From contig NZ_WBKB01000008.1 of assembly GCF_008831155.1 (NCBI RefSeq), positions 62,001 to 126,000 of the forward strand: DNA of 64,000 bases, given 5' to 3'. The position numbers were made by a program, and so were the translations under genes. Below the pieces are notes generated by a model. The model was not told the origin of the DNA and ran no database searches. It saw only the letters and a program-made list of their open reading frames with translations. Below, piece after piece: positions 1-8,210 of the stretch. Position 1 is the stretch's first letter. Each line of letters opens with the position of its first letter. Source of the stretch: Gulosibacter chungangensis. Its GTDB lineage: Bacteria > Actinomycetota > Actinomycetes > Actinomycetales > Microbacteriaceae.

Positions 1-63
1 GATGGCGGCTTGCTGCTGGTGCTTACCGTCGTCCGTGGTCACGTGGCCCGCGTTCTTTGTGCC

Positions 64-2490
64 TTAGAGCTTTTCGAGGGGTGCGACCTTGATCAGCAGC
101 TTCTTGCGGCCGACCTCATCAAATTCCACTTCGGCGATGCGCTTGGCTTTCATGCCAGTCACGGCGCGCACGGTGCCCTCACCGAAGTCGGTGTGCTTGA
201 CCCGGTCCCCCGTCTCCAGCACGAGGTCGGCGTTGTCCTTCATCGCCCCGGTGATCTGATTGTCGAAGGTGCGGTTGCCGCGAGTGGGTTTGAATTCGCT
301 TTTGAGCCCGGCGCCCTGCGGCATATCGCCATAGGAGCGCGAGCCCACCGCCCGCCGGCCGCCAAACCCGCCACCATTCCCGTAGCCCGAGCCGTAGCCC
401 GTCGCGTTGAGCGCCCGCGGCCGCTCGCCACCGCGTGAGGTGGCGATGCCGGGCGACTGCCGCCAGGCGATGAGCGCTTCTGGAATTTCCTGCAGGAAGC
501 GGCTCGGCATCGCGACCGAGGATTCCCCGTACTGCGTGCGAGTCAGCGCGAGCGAGAGGTGCAGGATCTTCCGCGCGCGGGTGATGCCCACGTAGAAGAG
601 GCGACGTTCTTCGGCGAGCCCGCCCGGTTCATCCGCGCTCATCTTGTGCGGCAGCAGCTCTTCTTCCACGCCGGTGATCCAGACCGCGTCGTATTCGAGG
701 CCCTTCGCGGTGTGGAGTGTCATGAGCGACACCGCACCCGATTCGTCATCGAGTTCGTCGGCGGCTGCAACCAGCGCCACCTCCGTGAGGAAATCAACGA
801 GCGTACCGTCCGGGTGCTGCTTGTCGAATTCCTTCGCGACGTTGATGAGTTCTTCAACGTTTTCGGCGCGCGCGTCATCCTGCGGGTTGTTCGTGGCGCG
901 CAGCTTTTCAATGTAGCCGACGCGCTCGACGAGTTTCGCAAGCATGTCGGAGACCGGCACGGCGCCGGTGTTCCGCGCCGGGTCAATCGACTGTTCTGCC
1001 TCGACGAGCACGTGTTCCAAGTCGAGGATGGCGTTCGTCACCTTCGGACCGAGGCCGAGTTCGCGAGCGCGGCCCATCGCCTCGCGGAAGGTGATGTCAT
1101 TGTCCTGCGCGAACAGCGAGATCGCCGTCTCCGTCGAGGGCCCGATCCCTCGCTTGGGTGAGTTAATAATGCGTCGCACCGAGAGCTCATCCGCGGGGTT
1201 CGCGATCGACATCAGGTAGGCGACGATGTCCTTCACCTCGGCACGCTCATAGAACTTCGTGCCGCCGATCAGCCGGTAGGGCACGGCCGAACGGATCAAA
1301 ATTTCTTCCAGCGCACGGGTCTGCGCGTTGGTGCGGTAGAACACCGCCATGTCGTTGAAGTTCGTGCCCTGATCGTGCAGTTTGTGAATCTCATCCGCCA
1401 CAAACTGCGCTTCATCGTGCGCCGAGTAGCCGGTATAGCCGACGATCTTCGCGCCCTCCCCCGCGGCGGTCCACAGGTTTTTCGGACGGCGATCGAAGTT
1501 GTTGCCGATGACGGCGTTCGCGGCATCGAGGATGTGCTGGGTCGAGCGGTAGTTCTGCTCGAGCAGGATCGTTTCGGCGCCCGGGAAGTCCTTCTCAAAC
1601 TCGGTGATATTGCGAATATCGGCACCGCGGAAGGCGTAAATCGACTGATCCGAGTCACCCACGACGGTGAGCGAGGCGGGCGGGATCGACCCATCTGCAG
1701 CGAGCCGGATGCGGGTATCAGCGGGCACGTGCTGCGGCTCGCTGCCGCGGGTGAGTTCGCGAATCAACGCGTACTGCGCGTGGTTCGTGTCCTGATACTC
1801 GTCGACGAGGATGTGCCGGAAGCGACGCTGATAGAGCGCGGCGATCTCCGGATAGGCACGGAAGAGCCACACGGTCTGGGCGATGAGGTCATCGAAGTCG
1901 AAGGCCTTATTGCGTTCGAGCTGTCGCTGATACTGGCGATAGATTTCCAGGATGAGCTGATCGCGCGGGTTCGTGGAATCCACCTGGCGCGCAAAGCCGT
2001 CCGGGTCGATGAGTTCGTTCTTGAGGCCCGAAATCCGATTCTGCGCGGTCGAGACCGTCACCCCCATCGACTCGGCTTCGAGCGCCTTGACGATGCGCTT
2101 GATGAGTGCCTTCGAGTCGGCCGAATCATAGATCGTGAAGCCCTGGGTGTAACCAAATTTCTCGGCTTCGCGGCGCAGGATGCGCACGCAGGCCGAGTGG
2201 AAGGTGGAGATCCACATCCCCTCCACGGCCTCGCCCAGCAGCTGCCCGACGCGCTCGCGCATCTCGGCAGCCGCTTTATTGGTAAAGGTGATCGCCAGAA
2301 TCTGGCTCGGCCAGGCTTCGTGCGTGGCGATCAGCGATGCGATGCGGTGCGTAAGCACGCGGGTCTTTCCCGACCCCGCACCGGCAATGATCAGCAGCGC
2401 ATCGCCGCGATACTCGACGGCGGCGCGCTGGGGCGGATTCAGACCCTCGACGAGGTCGGCAGGAATGGCAGTGGGAGGCAAGAACGTCAT
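64..2490 (-). CDS. pcrA: ATP-dependent DNA helicase PcrA/UvrD (superfamily 1A)
   Basis: A 3'-5' DNA helicase for nucleotide excision repair and for clearing proteins or R-loops from DNA, acting in the cytoplasm. Seen: Walker A GAGSGKT at about residues 37-43, a DExx box of the form VDEYQDT near 230, the QNYRSTQ motif, the late SF1 motif VGITRARK, and a C-terminal Tudor-like segment HTDFGEGTVRAVTG that is typical of PcrA and binds RNA polymerase. At 808 residues it is full length for the family. The ATG has no spaced Shine-Dalgarno (GGAG is only 2 nt away) but a TAGGAT -10 lies 9 nt upstream, so the transcript may be leaderless. It stands alone; nothing upstream in the window is co-directional. 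Confidence 0.97.
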   Translation of the reverse strand: MTFLPPTAIPADLVEGLNPPQRAAVEYRGDALLIIAGAGSGKTRVLTHRIASLIATHEAWPSQILAITFTNKAAAEMRERVGQLLGEAVEGMWISTFHSACVRILRREAEKFGYTQGFTIYDSADSKALIKRIVKALEAESMGVTVSTAQNRISGLKNELIDPDGFARQVDSTNPRDQLILEIYRQYQRQLERNKAFDFDDLIAQTVWLFRAYPEIAALYQRRFRHILVDEYQDTNHAQYALIRELTRGSEPQHVPADTRIRLAADGSIPPASLTVVGDSDQSIYAFRGADIRNITEFEKDFPGAETILLEQNYRSTQHILDAANAVIGNNFDRRPKNLWTAAGEGAKIVGYTGYSAHDEAQFVADEIHKLHDQGTNFNDMAVFYRTNAQTRALEEILIRSAVPYRLIGGTKFYERAEVKDIVAYLMSIANPADELSVRRIINSPKRGIGPSTETAISLFAQDNDITFREAMGRARELGLGPKVTNAILDLEHVLVEAEQSIDPARNTGAVPVSDMLAKLVERVGYIEKLRATNNPQDDARAENVEELINVAKEFDKQHPDGTLVDFLTEVALVAAADELDDESGAVSLMTLHTAKGLEYDAVWITGVEEELLPHKMSADEPGGLAEERRLFYVGITRARKILHLSLALTRTQYGESSVAMPSRFLQEIPEALIAWRQSPGIATSRGGERPRALNATGYGSGYGNGGGFGGRRAVGSRSYGDMPQGAGLKSEFKPTRGNRTFDNQITGAMKDNADLVLETGDRVKHTDFGEGTVRAVTGMKAKRIAEVEFDEVGRKKLLIKVAPLEKL

Positions 2491-2499
2491 GGCTCCACC

Positions 2500-2505
2500 A
2501 TCCTA
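2500..2505 (-). promoter_or_regulatory. -10 box of pcrA (TAGGAT), probable leaderless promoter
   Basis: TAGGAT on the minus strand fits the actinobacterial TAnnnT consensus and lies 9 nt before the pcrA ATG. No clear -35 box is visible. Confidence 0.45.
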
Positions 2506-2762
2506 AGCCGCACCACCGACATCCGTGCTGGCGTCGATCTTGCCCTAATCCGCCTCGCTGGTGAGTCCATGACCGCGGCGGATGCTGTCCCGTGGCACAC
2601 CCGCAAGGATTCATTGGTAGGGCCCGGGAATCTCCTGAATTACAGCGTTAGCGGTACCCACTGTGCGCAAGGCTGCAACATTCCTGCTTGCCGCAGCCAC
2701 AGACTGAGACGAATCACCGGTGGAAGCTGCCGCGGCTTCCTGCTGAGCAAAGGGGCTTAGAG

Positions 2763-3125
2763 ATGAGTTCAACCGCATATGACATGGATGGCGACGGCTA
2801 CAACGAGACGCTAGCGCAAGACACCAATGGAGACGGATACGACGACACCGTACACGTCGATACGGACGCCGACGGGTATATCGACACCACCTACGTCGAC
2901 ACCGACGGTGACGGCATCACGGATGTGAAGGGTATTGACGCGAACCAGAACGGCTACTACGAAACCATCGCCGAGGACACCAATGCTGATGGGTATCTCG
3001 AAACGGTCTACACCGACACGAATGAGGACGGCTATTACGAGACCACTCAGGTGGATACGGATGCGGACGGCTTCATCGACCAGACGTTTATGGACACCGA
3101 CGGCGATGGAGTGCTCGACACCTAA
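2763..3125 (+). CDS. Small acidic protein of nine 13-residue calcium-loop repeats
   Basis: A 120-residue protein made almost entirely of about nine tandem 13-residue units of the form D-x-[DN]-x-[DN]-G-[YFIV]-x-[ED]-T-x-x-x. This loop pattern resembles dockerin, EF-hand and thrombospondin type 3 Ca2+-binding repeats, so Ca2+ binding is inferred. The start chosen is the ATG at 2763 behind an AAAGGGG ribosome binding site about 7 nt upstream; the open frame extends further upstream but with no better start. There is no signal peptide, membrane segment or anchor, so it looks cytoplasmic, unlike most proteins with such repeats. It converges with the next gene, whose stop codon directly abuts it. 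No function is recognised beyond likely metal binding. Confidence 0.75.
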   Translation: MSSTAYDMDGDGYNETLAQDTNGDGYDDTVHVDTDADGYIDTTYVDTDGDGITDVKGIDANQNGYYETIAEDTNADGYLETVYTDTNEDGYYETTQVDTDADGFIDQTFMDTDGDGVLDT

Positions 3126-4034
3126 TCACACGCGGTCCTCACGCTCCAGCAGCGCGCGCACGCGATCGGGCGCATCGGCGAAGACACCGTCCACTCCCGT
3201 CGCGATGATGGCGCGCCAATAGTCCTCAGGGCGGCCCAGATAGGCGGGCGGTAGAAACTCGTCCTCGGCTCGAAGTGTGTAGGTGAACACTTCGAGCCCA
3301 CGGGCGTGCGCAGCCGTGACGAGTGGAGCGTCGAGGAGCGAAGCGCGCACCGAGATCCCGTCGAAGCGTTTCGCGGCGTCATCGAGGCCCGCGGCAGTCA
3401 GCCGCTCTGGGCCTTCTTCCCCGGGCAGTACCTCTTCGGCGGCTGCGACGAGCAGGATGCGCGTCCCGGGGAATCCTGCCTCGCGGAGCCGATCGAGGGC
3501 CGAGGCTTCAAAGCTTTCGATGCGCAGATCGCGCAGGCTCTCGAGGTGCCACAGCCCGTCGAGTTCTTGCGCGAGTAAGTCGACAAAATCGAAGCCCAGG
3601 GTGAGGCAGCGGGCATCGTGCTTCAGCTCGATCACGAGCCCGCAATGTCTCCCGCAGACCTCCGATTCTTCGGCCACGATTCGCACCAGGTCGCGCAGCC
3701 GCAGGATGACCTCCTCCCCCGAGTGCGCGGCGGAGGTGAGGCGAAGCTGTGGGATGCGCTCGACCGCACGCAGCCGCTGCAGTTCAGCCCAGGTAAAGTC
3801 TTCCGCGAACCAGTCTGTGTCCCGCCGCCTGTCGGCAAACTCGGGATGTTCGGCAATATCGGTGGTGGATGCGAGCTGCGGCTCGTGCCGCACGAGCAGC
3901 ACGCCGTCGCGGGTCGGCACGACATCGGGCTCCACAAGATCGGCGCCCTGACGGATCGCGAGGCGATAGCTCGATTCGGTGTGCTCAGGCAAATATGCCG
4001 GCGCACCCCGGTGGCCGATGATCAGCGGTGACAT
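3126..4034 (-). CDS. Glycerophosphodiester phosphodiesterase family protein
   Basis: Predicted TIM-barrel enzyme cleaving glycerophosphodiesters to sn-glycerol 3-phosphate and an alcohol. Seen: N-terminal IIGHRGAPAYLPEHTESSY (catalytic HRG and E-N/H-T region), then VEPDVVPTRDGVLLVRHE around residues 36-52, the metal-binding and second catalytic His region of the family, and a late GVDGVFADAPDRV. The length, 302 residues, is normal. There is no signal peptide from the ATG at 4034; a longer frame to 4124 would add about 30 residues but GHRG is normally near the N-terminus. The stop codon abuts the convergent repeat-protein gene. Minus-strand bases 4062-4041, just upstream of the start, carry a GTTCACC-like sequence resembling the Pho-box candidates of the two surface phosphatases. 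Confidence 0.9.
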   Translation of the reverse strand: MSPLIIGHRGAPAYLPEHTESSYRLAIRQGADLVEPDVVPTRDGVLLVRHEPQLASTTDIAEHPEFADRRRDTDWFAEDFTWAELQRLRAVERIPQLRLTSAAHSGEEVILRLRDLVRIVAEESEVCGRHCGLVIELKHDARCLTLGFDFVDLLAQELDGLWHLESLRDLRIESFEASALDRLREAGFPGTRILLVAAAEEVLPGEEGPERLTAAGLDDAAKRFDGISVRASLLDAPLVTAAHARGLEVFTYTLRAEDEFLPPAYLGRPEDYWRAIIATGVDGVFADAPDRVRALLEREDRV

Positions 4035-4104
4035 GCTGCCATGGTGCCTGTGGCCGGTGAACGCGAGCCGAGCATCCAGCGCCGAGACAACAATGAAGGC
4101 GGGA

Positions 4105-4154
4105 AACGCTGAAGGCGGGGCCACCGTTCAAGGTGACCCCGCCTTCAGAGCGTT
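4105..4154 (-). terminator. Hairpin terminator downstream of the Bax-inhibitor-1 gene
   Basis: Arms at 4105-4125 and 4132-4154 form a long GC-rich stem (core CTGAAGGCGGGG) around a 6-nt loop with a few mismatches. It lies 11 nt past the stop of the gene at 4165. No T-run follows, as is common in high-GC actinobacteria. Confidence 0.65.
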
Positions 4155-4164
4155 GGTAGAACTC

Positions 4165-5088
4165 CTAGTCGTTGCCGCGCAGGATGGCGATCAGGCGCAG
4201 GATCTCGATGTAGATGAACACCACGGTCGAGACGACCGCGTAGGCCGCGATCCAGCCGTACTTGCGCGGTGCACCCGAGCGGGCACCGTTCTCGATGTAC
4301 TCGAAGTCACCGATGAGCATGTAGGCGCCCATCACCACTGCGAAGATACCGAGGAGAACACCGAGCGGGATGCCGAAGATCTCCACACCGGTGCGCAGAC
4401 CCCATGGGTCCTGCGAGACGCCGGTGAGCATGAGTCCGACGTTCACGAGCGAGAACACGAGGTATGCGGCACCCGCGATCAGGAAGAACTTCGTCACCTT
4501 CGGCGAGGTGCGTACCTTGCCCGAGGTGAACAGCGCCAGCGTCACACCAACCACGATCAAGGTCGCCAGCACCGCCTGTACGACGATCCCCGGGTACAGC
4601 GATTCGAGGGCGACCGAGAAACCACCCACGAGCAGACCCTCGGCGACACCGAAGATCATGATCAGTGGCACGCTCGGTTCCTTCTTGAACGCGAGAATGA
4701 TGCCGAGCACCAACGCGGTAACCGAACCGGCAAGGGCGAGCATCATGCCGATGCTCGGGCCGAGGAACCAGGTGATCGCCGCGACGACCAGAACCACACC
4801 GAAGAGCGTGGCGCTCTTGGCGATCGAGTCCTCCACGGTCATCCGCCCAAGCTGATCCTGCGAGGGGGAAGGCATGTTGTACTGGTGGTCCATCGCCTGC
4901 GGCGAGGGCATCTGCTGGTACTGGCCCTGGTACGTGCCCTGCACGTACTGCCCGTTCTGGCCGTAACCCTGCTGCGGGTAACCCTGCTGAGGCTGCTGTC
5001 CGTAGCCCTGTTGCTGCTGTCCGTAGCCCTGTTGCTGCTGCGCCTGGCCGTTAAAGTATGGATTTCGTTGTAGTGCTGAACTCGCCAT
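4165..5088 (-). CDS. Bax inhibitor-1/YccA family membrane protein
   Basis: A 307-residue integral membrane protein of the TMBIM/Bax inhibitor-1 (YccA-like) family; bacterial members have been linked to Ca2+ leak and to membrane protease control, but the role here is unknown. Seen: an N-terminal 75-residue cytosolic low-complexity segment rich in Q, G and Y (repeats of QQGYGQ), then seven hydrophobic segments from about residue 95 to the C-terminus. The ATG at 5088 has a GGAGA ribosome binding site 9 nt upstream, better than the upstream in-frame starts. It is monocistronic, with a hairpin downstream. The QGY-rich tail is unusually long; a similar composition occurs in the DUF2510-Ltp protein at 19722. 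Confidence 0.9.
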   Translation of the reverse strand: MASSALQRNPYFNGQAQQQQGYGQQQQGYGQQPQQGYPQQGYGQNGQYVQGTYQGQYQQMPSPQAMDHQYNMPSPSQDQLGRMTVEDSIAKSATLFGVVLVVAAITWFLGPSIGMMLALAGSVTALVLGIILAFKKEPSVPLIMIFGVAEGLLVGGFSVALESLYPGIVVQAVLATLIVVGVTLALFTSGKVRTSPKVTKFFLIAGAAYLVFSLVNVGLMLTGVSQDPWGLRTGVEIFGIPLGVLLGIFAVVMGAYMLIGDFEYIENGARSGAPRKYGWIAAYAVVSTVVFIYIEILRLIAILRGND

Positions 5089-5251
5089 ATGAGTAAGTCT
5101 CCGGTCTCGTGTCATGCGACACACGTTGGCCGCGTTCCCGACAGTCTAGAGAGGGAACGAGACGCGCGCTCGCAGCATTCCTCCCACAGCGTGAAACATC
5201 ACGAAAATTGTCTGTGAATTAGCCAGATCGCGTGTGCTATTTGGGCGTGTG

Positions 5252-5644
5252 CTAATCGATCGCTTCGACCTCGCGCTTCGCGTGCAGCAGCAGTCGCGGC
5301 AGGATGAGGAAGACGGCCAGTACGCCCGCGGTCACCAAAATGAACGGCAGCGCCGCGGTCGCACCGAAGAGGATGCGCAGGGCCAGGCCGCTCGTGACCG
5401 TCACGGCAAAGATGAGGATGCCGGTGGGCCAGGGTGCCGAGGGCTGCATTTTCGTGAGCTTCACGATCAGCCAGGCGATGAGGAGTGCCCCGAGGAACGG
5501 TCCCGCCGTCACAAACACCTCGATGACGCCGAGGGTTTGTGCGTGGCTTGATCGTCCGGCGATCGCGAACACAATCACGAGCACGACATCCACCACAAAG
5601 GGAATCCACGAATTGCGCGTGTAGGCGCGGCGAAGCTTCTGCAT
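5252..5644 (-). CDS. DUF3054 domain-containing membrane protein
   Basis: A 130-residue protein with four hydrophobic segments. The motif F-V-x-D-V-x-L-V-x-x-F-A-x-x-G-R-S-S-H near residues 16-34 is characteristic of DUF3054, a family of small actinobacterial and haloarchaeal membrane proteins of unknown function. Length is normal. It is divergent from the alkaline phosphatase gene. The ATG lacks a Shine-Dalgarno but a TAGCAT -10 sits exactly 6 nt upstream, so translation probably starts on a leaderless mRNA. No substrate or partner can be assigned. Confidence 0.82.
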   Translation of the reverse strand: MQKLRRAYTRNSWIPFVVDVVLVIVFAIAGRSSHAQTLGVIEVFVTAGPFLGALLIAWLIVKLTKMQPSAPWPTGILIFAVTVTSGLALRILFGATAALPFILVTAGVLAVFLILPRLLLHAKREVEAID

Positions 5645-5650
5645 CCCGCA

Positions 5651-5656
5651 ATGCTA
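5651..5656 (-). promoter_or_regulatory. -10 box of the DUF3054 gene (TAGCAT), probable leaderless promoter
   Basis: TAGCAT on the minus strand, 6 nt before the ATG at 5644, matches TAnnnT at leaderless spacing. Confidence 0.45.
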
Positions 5657-5691
5657 TCGAGTCTCACCGATGCCCCGACTCGCAACCGGGG

Positions 5692-5713
5692 GTTCACCTC
5701 CCGGCCACCCATT
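5692..5713 (+). promoter_or_regulatory. Pho-box-like direct repeat upstream of the alkaline phosphatase
   Basis: Two adjacent 11-nt units, GTTCACCTCCC and GGCCACCCATT, resemble the 11-nt direct repeat units (GTTCACC core) bound by PhoP in actinobacteria such as Streptomyces. A nearly identical pair lies upstream of the other wall-anchored phosphatase (13692-13713). A TTGAAA at 5712-5717 may be the -35 box. Binding is inferred from similarity only. Confidence 0.5.
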
Positions 5714-5821
5714 GAAACGTTTTGGTGCCGAGTCTTCTCTATGTTGAGGCGCGAATTGCACATCAGATGCGTTCTCCACAAACAACTGAGAGTTCGGTTA
5801 AGAACACTGAAAGGTTTCGAC

Positions 5822-7489
5822 TTGAAGTCAAACAAGTTTGGCAAGGCTCTCGCGGCAACCGGCGTCGCAGCGTGCATGGCAATGGCAGGCACCGCGTTCG
5901 CCGCCCCCGCGATCGCGGCGGACGTTTCCCCCAAGAACGTCATCGTGCTCATCGGTGACGGTATGGGCTACAACCACCTCGACCTGATGAACGCATCGAA
6001 CACCGGCGAGACCTACTGGCAGGTGCAGCGCGGTGGCGACCAGAAGGTGATCCTCTCCGGCGAAAACGCCGCCCCAACCGGCTGGCAGGCCTGGGACCAC
6101 GTTGGCCAGTCCACCCACTCGGCCAATAGCAACGCCTACGACAGCAACGCATCCTGGACCGACTTCTCCTGGAACGCCGCCTCGGCAACTGACTCGGCTG
6201 CCGCGGGTACCGCAATGGCCACCGGCGTGAAGACCAACAACGGCATGCTCGGCTTCGACCCCGAGAACAACGAACTCGAAAACCTCACCCAGCGCGCGGA
6301 ACAGCTCGACAAGAGCACCGGCGTAGTCTCCTCAGTGCCGTACTCGCACGCGACCCCCGCGGCATACTCCTCGCACAACGAGAACCGCAACGCCTACGGC
6401 GAGATCGCCAACGAGCAGATCTACGGCGACCTCGAAGTGGTCTTCGGTGTAGCTCACCCCCACTACGACAACGACGGTCAGCCGCGCGAAAACGGCAACT
6501 TTACCTACATCAACGAAGCCGACTGGGAAGCCGTCTCAAACGGTGAAACCGACCGCACCTTCATCGAAACCACCGAAGACTTCGAGGCACTCACCACCGG
6601 TGAGACCCCCGAGACCGTCTTCGGCACCCCGCAGGTGGGCGACACCCTCCAGCAGGGTCGCAGCGAGGGCGCACCGATGAACGACGTTGTGGACCTCAAG
6701 ACCATGACCGAGGGTGCCCTCAACGTTCTCGACAACAACGACAACGGCTTCTTCCTGATGGTTGAAGGCGGCGCGATCGACTGGGCCGGCCACGCCAACC
6801 AGACCGACCGCGATCTCGAAGAACTCCAGGACTTTGACCAGACCGTTGACGCAGTCATCGACTGGGTTGAGACCAACTCGAACTGGGATGACACCCTCGT
6901 GGTCATCACCGCCGACCACGAAACCGGCTACCTCTACGGTGAGACCGAGGGCGACTACAGCTCGATGGTCCCCAACGCCGAAGCAGCCGGCGGCTCGCTC
7001 CACACCTGGAACAGCGGCGACCACACGAACCAGCTCGTACCGTTCTTCTACAAGGGCGCCGGTTCGGAGGTCATCGCTTCGATGGCCGCGGCAAACAACG
7101 ACCGCGTGCGTGGCGACTACCTCGACAACACCGACATGGCCGCGTGGCTGCTCGACGAGGCCTGGGTAGTTCCGGCCGAGGGCGGCAACGATGACGAGGA
7201 ACCCACCGAGACCGACGACAACTCGGCCACCGACCCGGTTGACACCGAGGACCCGGCAGACACCGAAGAGCCGACCGAAACCGATGATGCTACCTCCCCC
7301 ACCACAGACAAGGATGGCGACAAGAACGGCAACAAGGGTAACGGCACCTCGACCGACGCCGACAAGGGCGACAAGCTCGCCCAGACCGGTGCGGATGCAT
7401 TCCTCCCGATCGGCATTGCAGCCGGCACGCTGCTGCTGGCCGGCGCCGGATTCGCACTGAAGGGCTGGCGTAAGGCAGCCGCCGAATAG
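5822..7489 (+). CDS. Secreted, wall-anchored alkaline phosphatase
   Basis: Extracellular phosphomonoesterase releasing inorganic phosphate. Seen: signal peptide at residues 1-33 (basic N-terminus, hydrophobic core, AFA-AP); VLIGDGMGYNH (first metal site, residues 42-52); TDSAAAGTAMATG around 121-133 with the nucleophilic Ser; VEGGAIDWAGHAN and VVITADHETGY metal-binding motifs; an acidic Pro/Thr-rich stalk; then LAQTG at about 518, a hydrophobic helix and a basic tail, which is a class E-type sortase signal. The start is a TTG with GAAAGG 7 nt upstream; it begins directly at the signal peptide, whereas upstream in-frame starts add non-signal residues. 555 residues. A strong terminator follows. 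Phosphate control is suggested by the upstream Pho-box-like repeat. Confidence 0.93.
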   Translation: MKSNKFGKALAATGVAACMAMAGTAFAAPAIAADVSPKNVIVLIGDGMGYNHLDLMNASNTGETYWQVQRGGDQKVILSGENAAPTGWQAWDHVGQSTHSANSNAYDSNASWTDFSWNAASATDSAAAGTAMATGVKTNNGMLGFDPENNELENLTQRAEQLDKSTGVVSSVPYSHATPAAYSSHNENRNAYGEIANEQIYGDLEVVFGVAHPHYDNDGQPRENGNFTYINEADWEAVSNGETDRTFIETTEDFEALTTGETPETVFGTPQVGDTLQQGRSEGAPMNDVVDLKTMTEGALNVLDNNDNGFFLMVEGGAIDWAGHANQTDRDLEELQDFDQTVDAVIDWVETNSNWDDTLVVITADHETGYLYGETEGDYSSMVPNAEAAGGSLHTWNSGDHTNQLVPFFYKGAGSEVIASMAAANNDRVRGDYLDNTDMAAWLLDEAWVVPAEGGNDDEEPTETDDNSATDPVDTEDPADTEEPTETDDATSPTTDKDGDKNGNKGNGTSTDADKGDKLAQTGADAFLPIGIAAGTLLLAGAGFALKGWRKAAAE

Positions 7490-7506
7490 GCAGCTCACCA
7501 AGATTG

Positions 7507-7550
7507 TGGCCCCGCAGTTCTCCCTTTCGAACTGCGGGGCCACTTACTTT
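7507..7550 (+). terminator. Rho-independent terminator after the alkaline phosphatase
   Basis: A perfect 14-bp stem (7507-7520 with 7529-7542, TGGCCCCGCAGTTC) closes an 8-nt loop and is followed by CTTACTTTT. Confidence 0.9.
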
Positions 7551-7610
7551 TGGCAGACCACACCCGCGCATCCGTCCCGGCGCATCCTGAACGAACCCCG
7601 CGAGAAATTT

Positions 7611-7648
7611 ATGTCCTATTGACATGACATATAGACTGGGCATAGGTT
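7611..7648 (+). promoter_or_regulatory. Promoter with overlapping palindromic operator for the 7713-9205 operon
   Basis: TTGACA (7619-7624) and TAGGTT (7643-7648) are separated by 18 nt. A perfect palindrome ATGTC-CTATT-GACAT at 7611-7625 overlaps the -35 box, as expected for a repressor site. The regulator is unknown. Confidence 0.6.
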
Positions 7649-7712
7649 CTGTCGCGAGCGACGAACGTCGCAACACCAGACCTACGCCGAACCCGCGATC
7701 AAGGAGGACCCG

Positions 7713-8210
7713 ATGCTCGATCAGGCAACGCGATATACCGGAATGATGCCCACTGAGGCGCATAACTACCTACTGGCCGAGGAATACGGCCTCAAGTTCG
7801 ACAGCTTTGGCCTCGACGACGCCTGGGCCATCGGCACCTGGCTGCGTGACTACGCCGTCGAACACGACCTCTCGATTGCCATCGCAATCAAGCTCGGCGA
7901 GCAGCGCGCCTTCCACGCCGCCACTGGCAGCGCGGATGCCGAAAATGATGCTTGGCTCGAGCGGAAGTTCCGCATCGTCAATCGCTATGGCCACTCCTCC
8001 CTCGCAGTGCGCTACGACTTCCTTGCCAATGGGCAGGCCGCCGACGAACACTCAGACGCAGACGCCGAGGGCTATGCCGCACCCGGCGGTGGGTTCCCGA
8101 TCCGTGTGGGGCTCAACGTCATCGGCGCGATCGGCGTGAGCGGTCTGGAAATGCACGAAGATCACGCGCTCATCGTGAAGGCGCTCCAGGAATACCGCGG
8201 CCGCGCATGA
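7713..8210 (+). CDS. GlcG/HbpS-like (heme-degrading domain, UPF0303 type) protein
   Basis: A 165-residue single-domain cytoplasmic protein resembling the GlcG/HbpS superfamily (PF03928, annotated as heme-degrading domain or UPF0303). Seen: the N-terminal helix region, the strand LSIAIAIKLGEQRAFHAA near residues 52-69, the W-L-E-R-K-F stretch, and the C-terminal GGGFPIRV-G-IGVSGL-DHALIVKAL segment typical of the fold. An AAGGAGG ribosome binding site lies 5-6 nt before the ATG. It is the first gene of a two-gene operon, with its stop overlapping the ATG of the next gene (ATGA). Members of this family occur beside diverse dehydrogenases, so a cofactor or small-molecule binding role is as likely as heme breakdown. 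Confidence 0.8.
   Translation: MLDQATRYTGMMPTEAHNYLLAEEYGLKFDSFGLDDAWAIGTWLRDYAVEHDLSIAIAIKLGEQRAFHAATGSADAENDAWLERKFRIVNRYGHSSLAVRYDFLANGQAADEHSDADAEGYAAPGGGFPIRVGLNVIGAIGVSGLEMHEDHALIVKALQEYRGRA

Noticed and set aside
1-63. Search for a gene at the left edge
   Set aside because: Only 63 bases lie before the pcrA stop; no start, stop or motif supports a feature.
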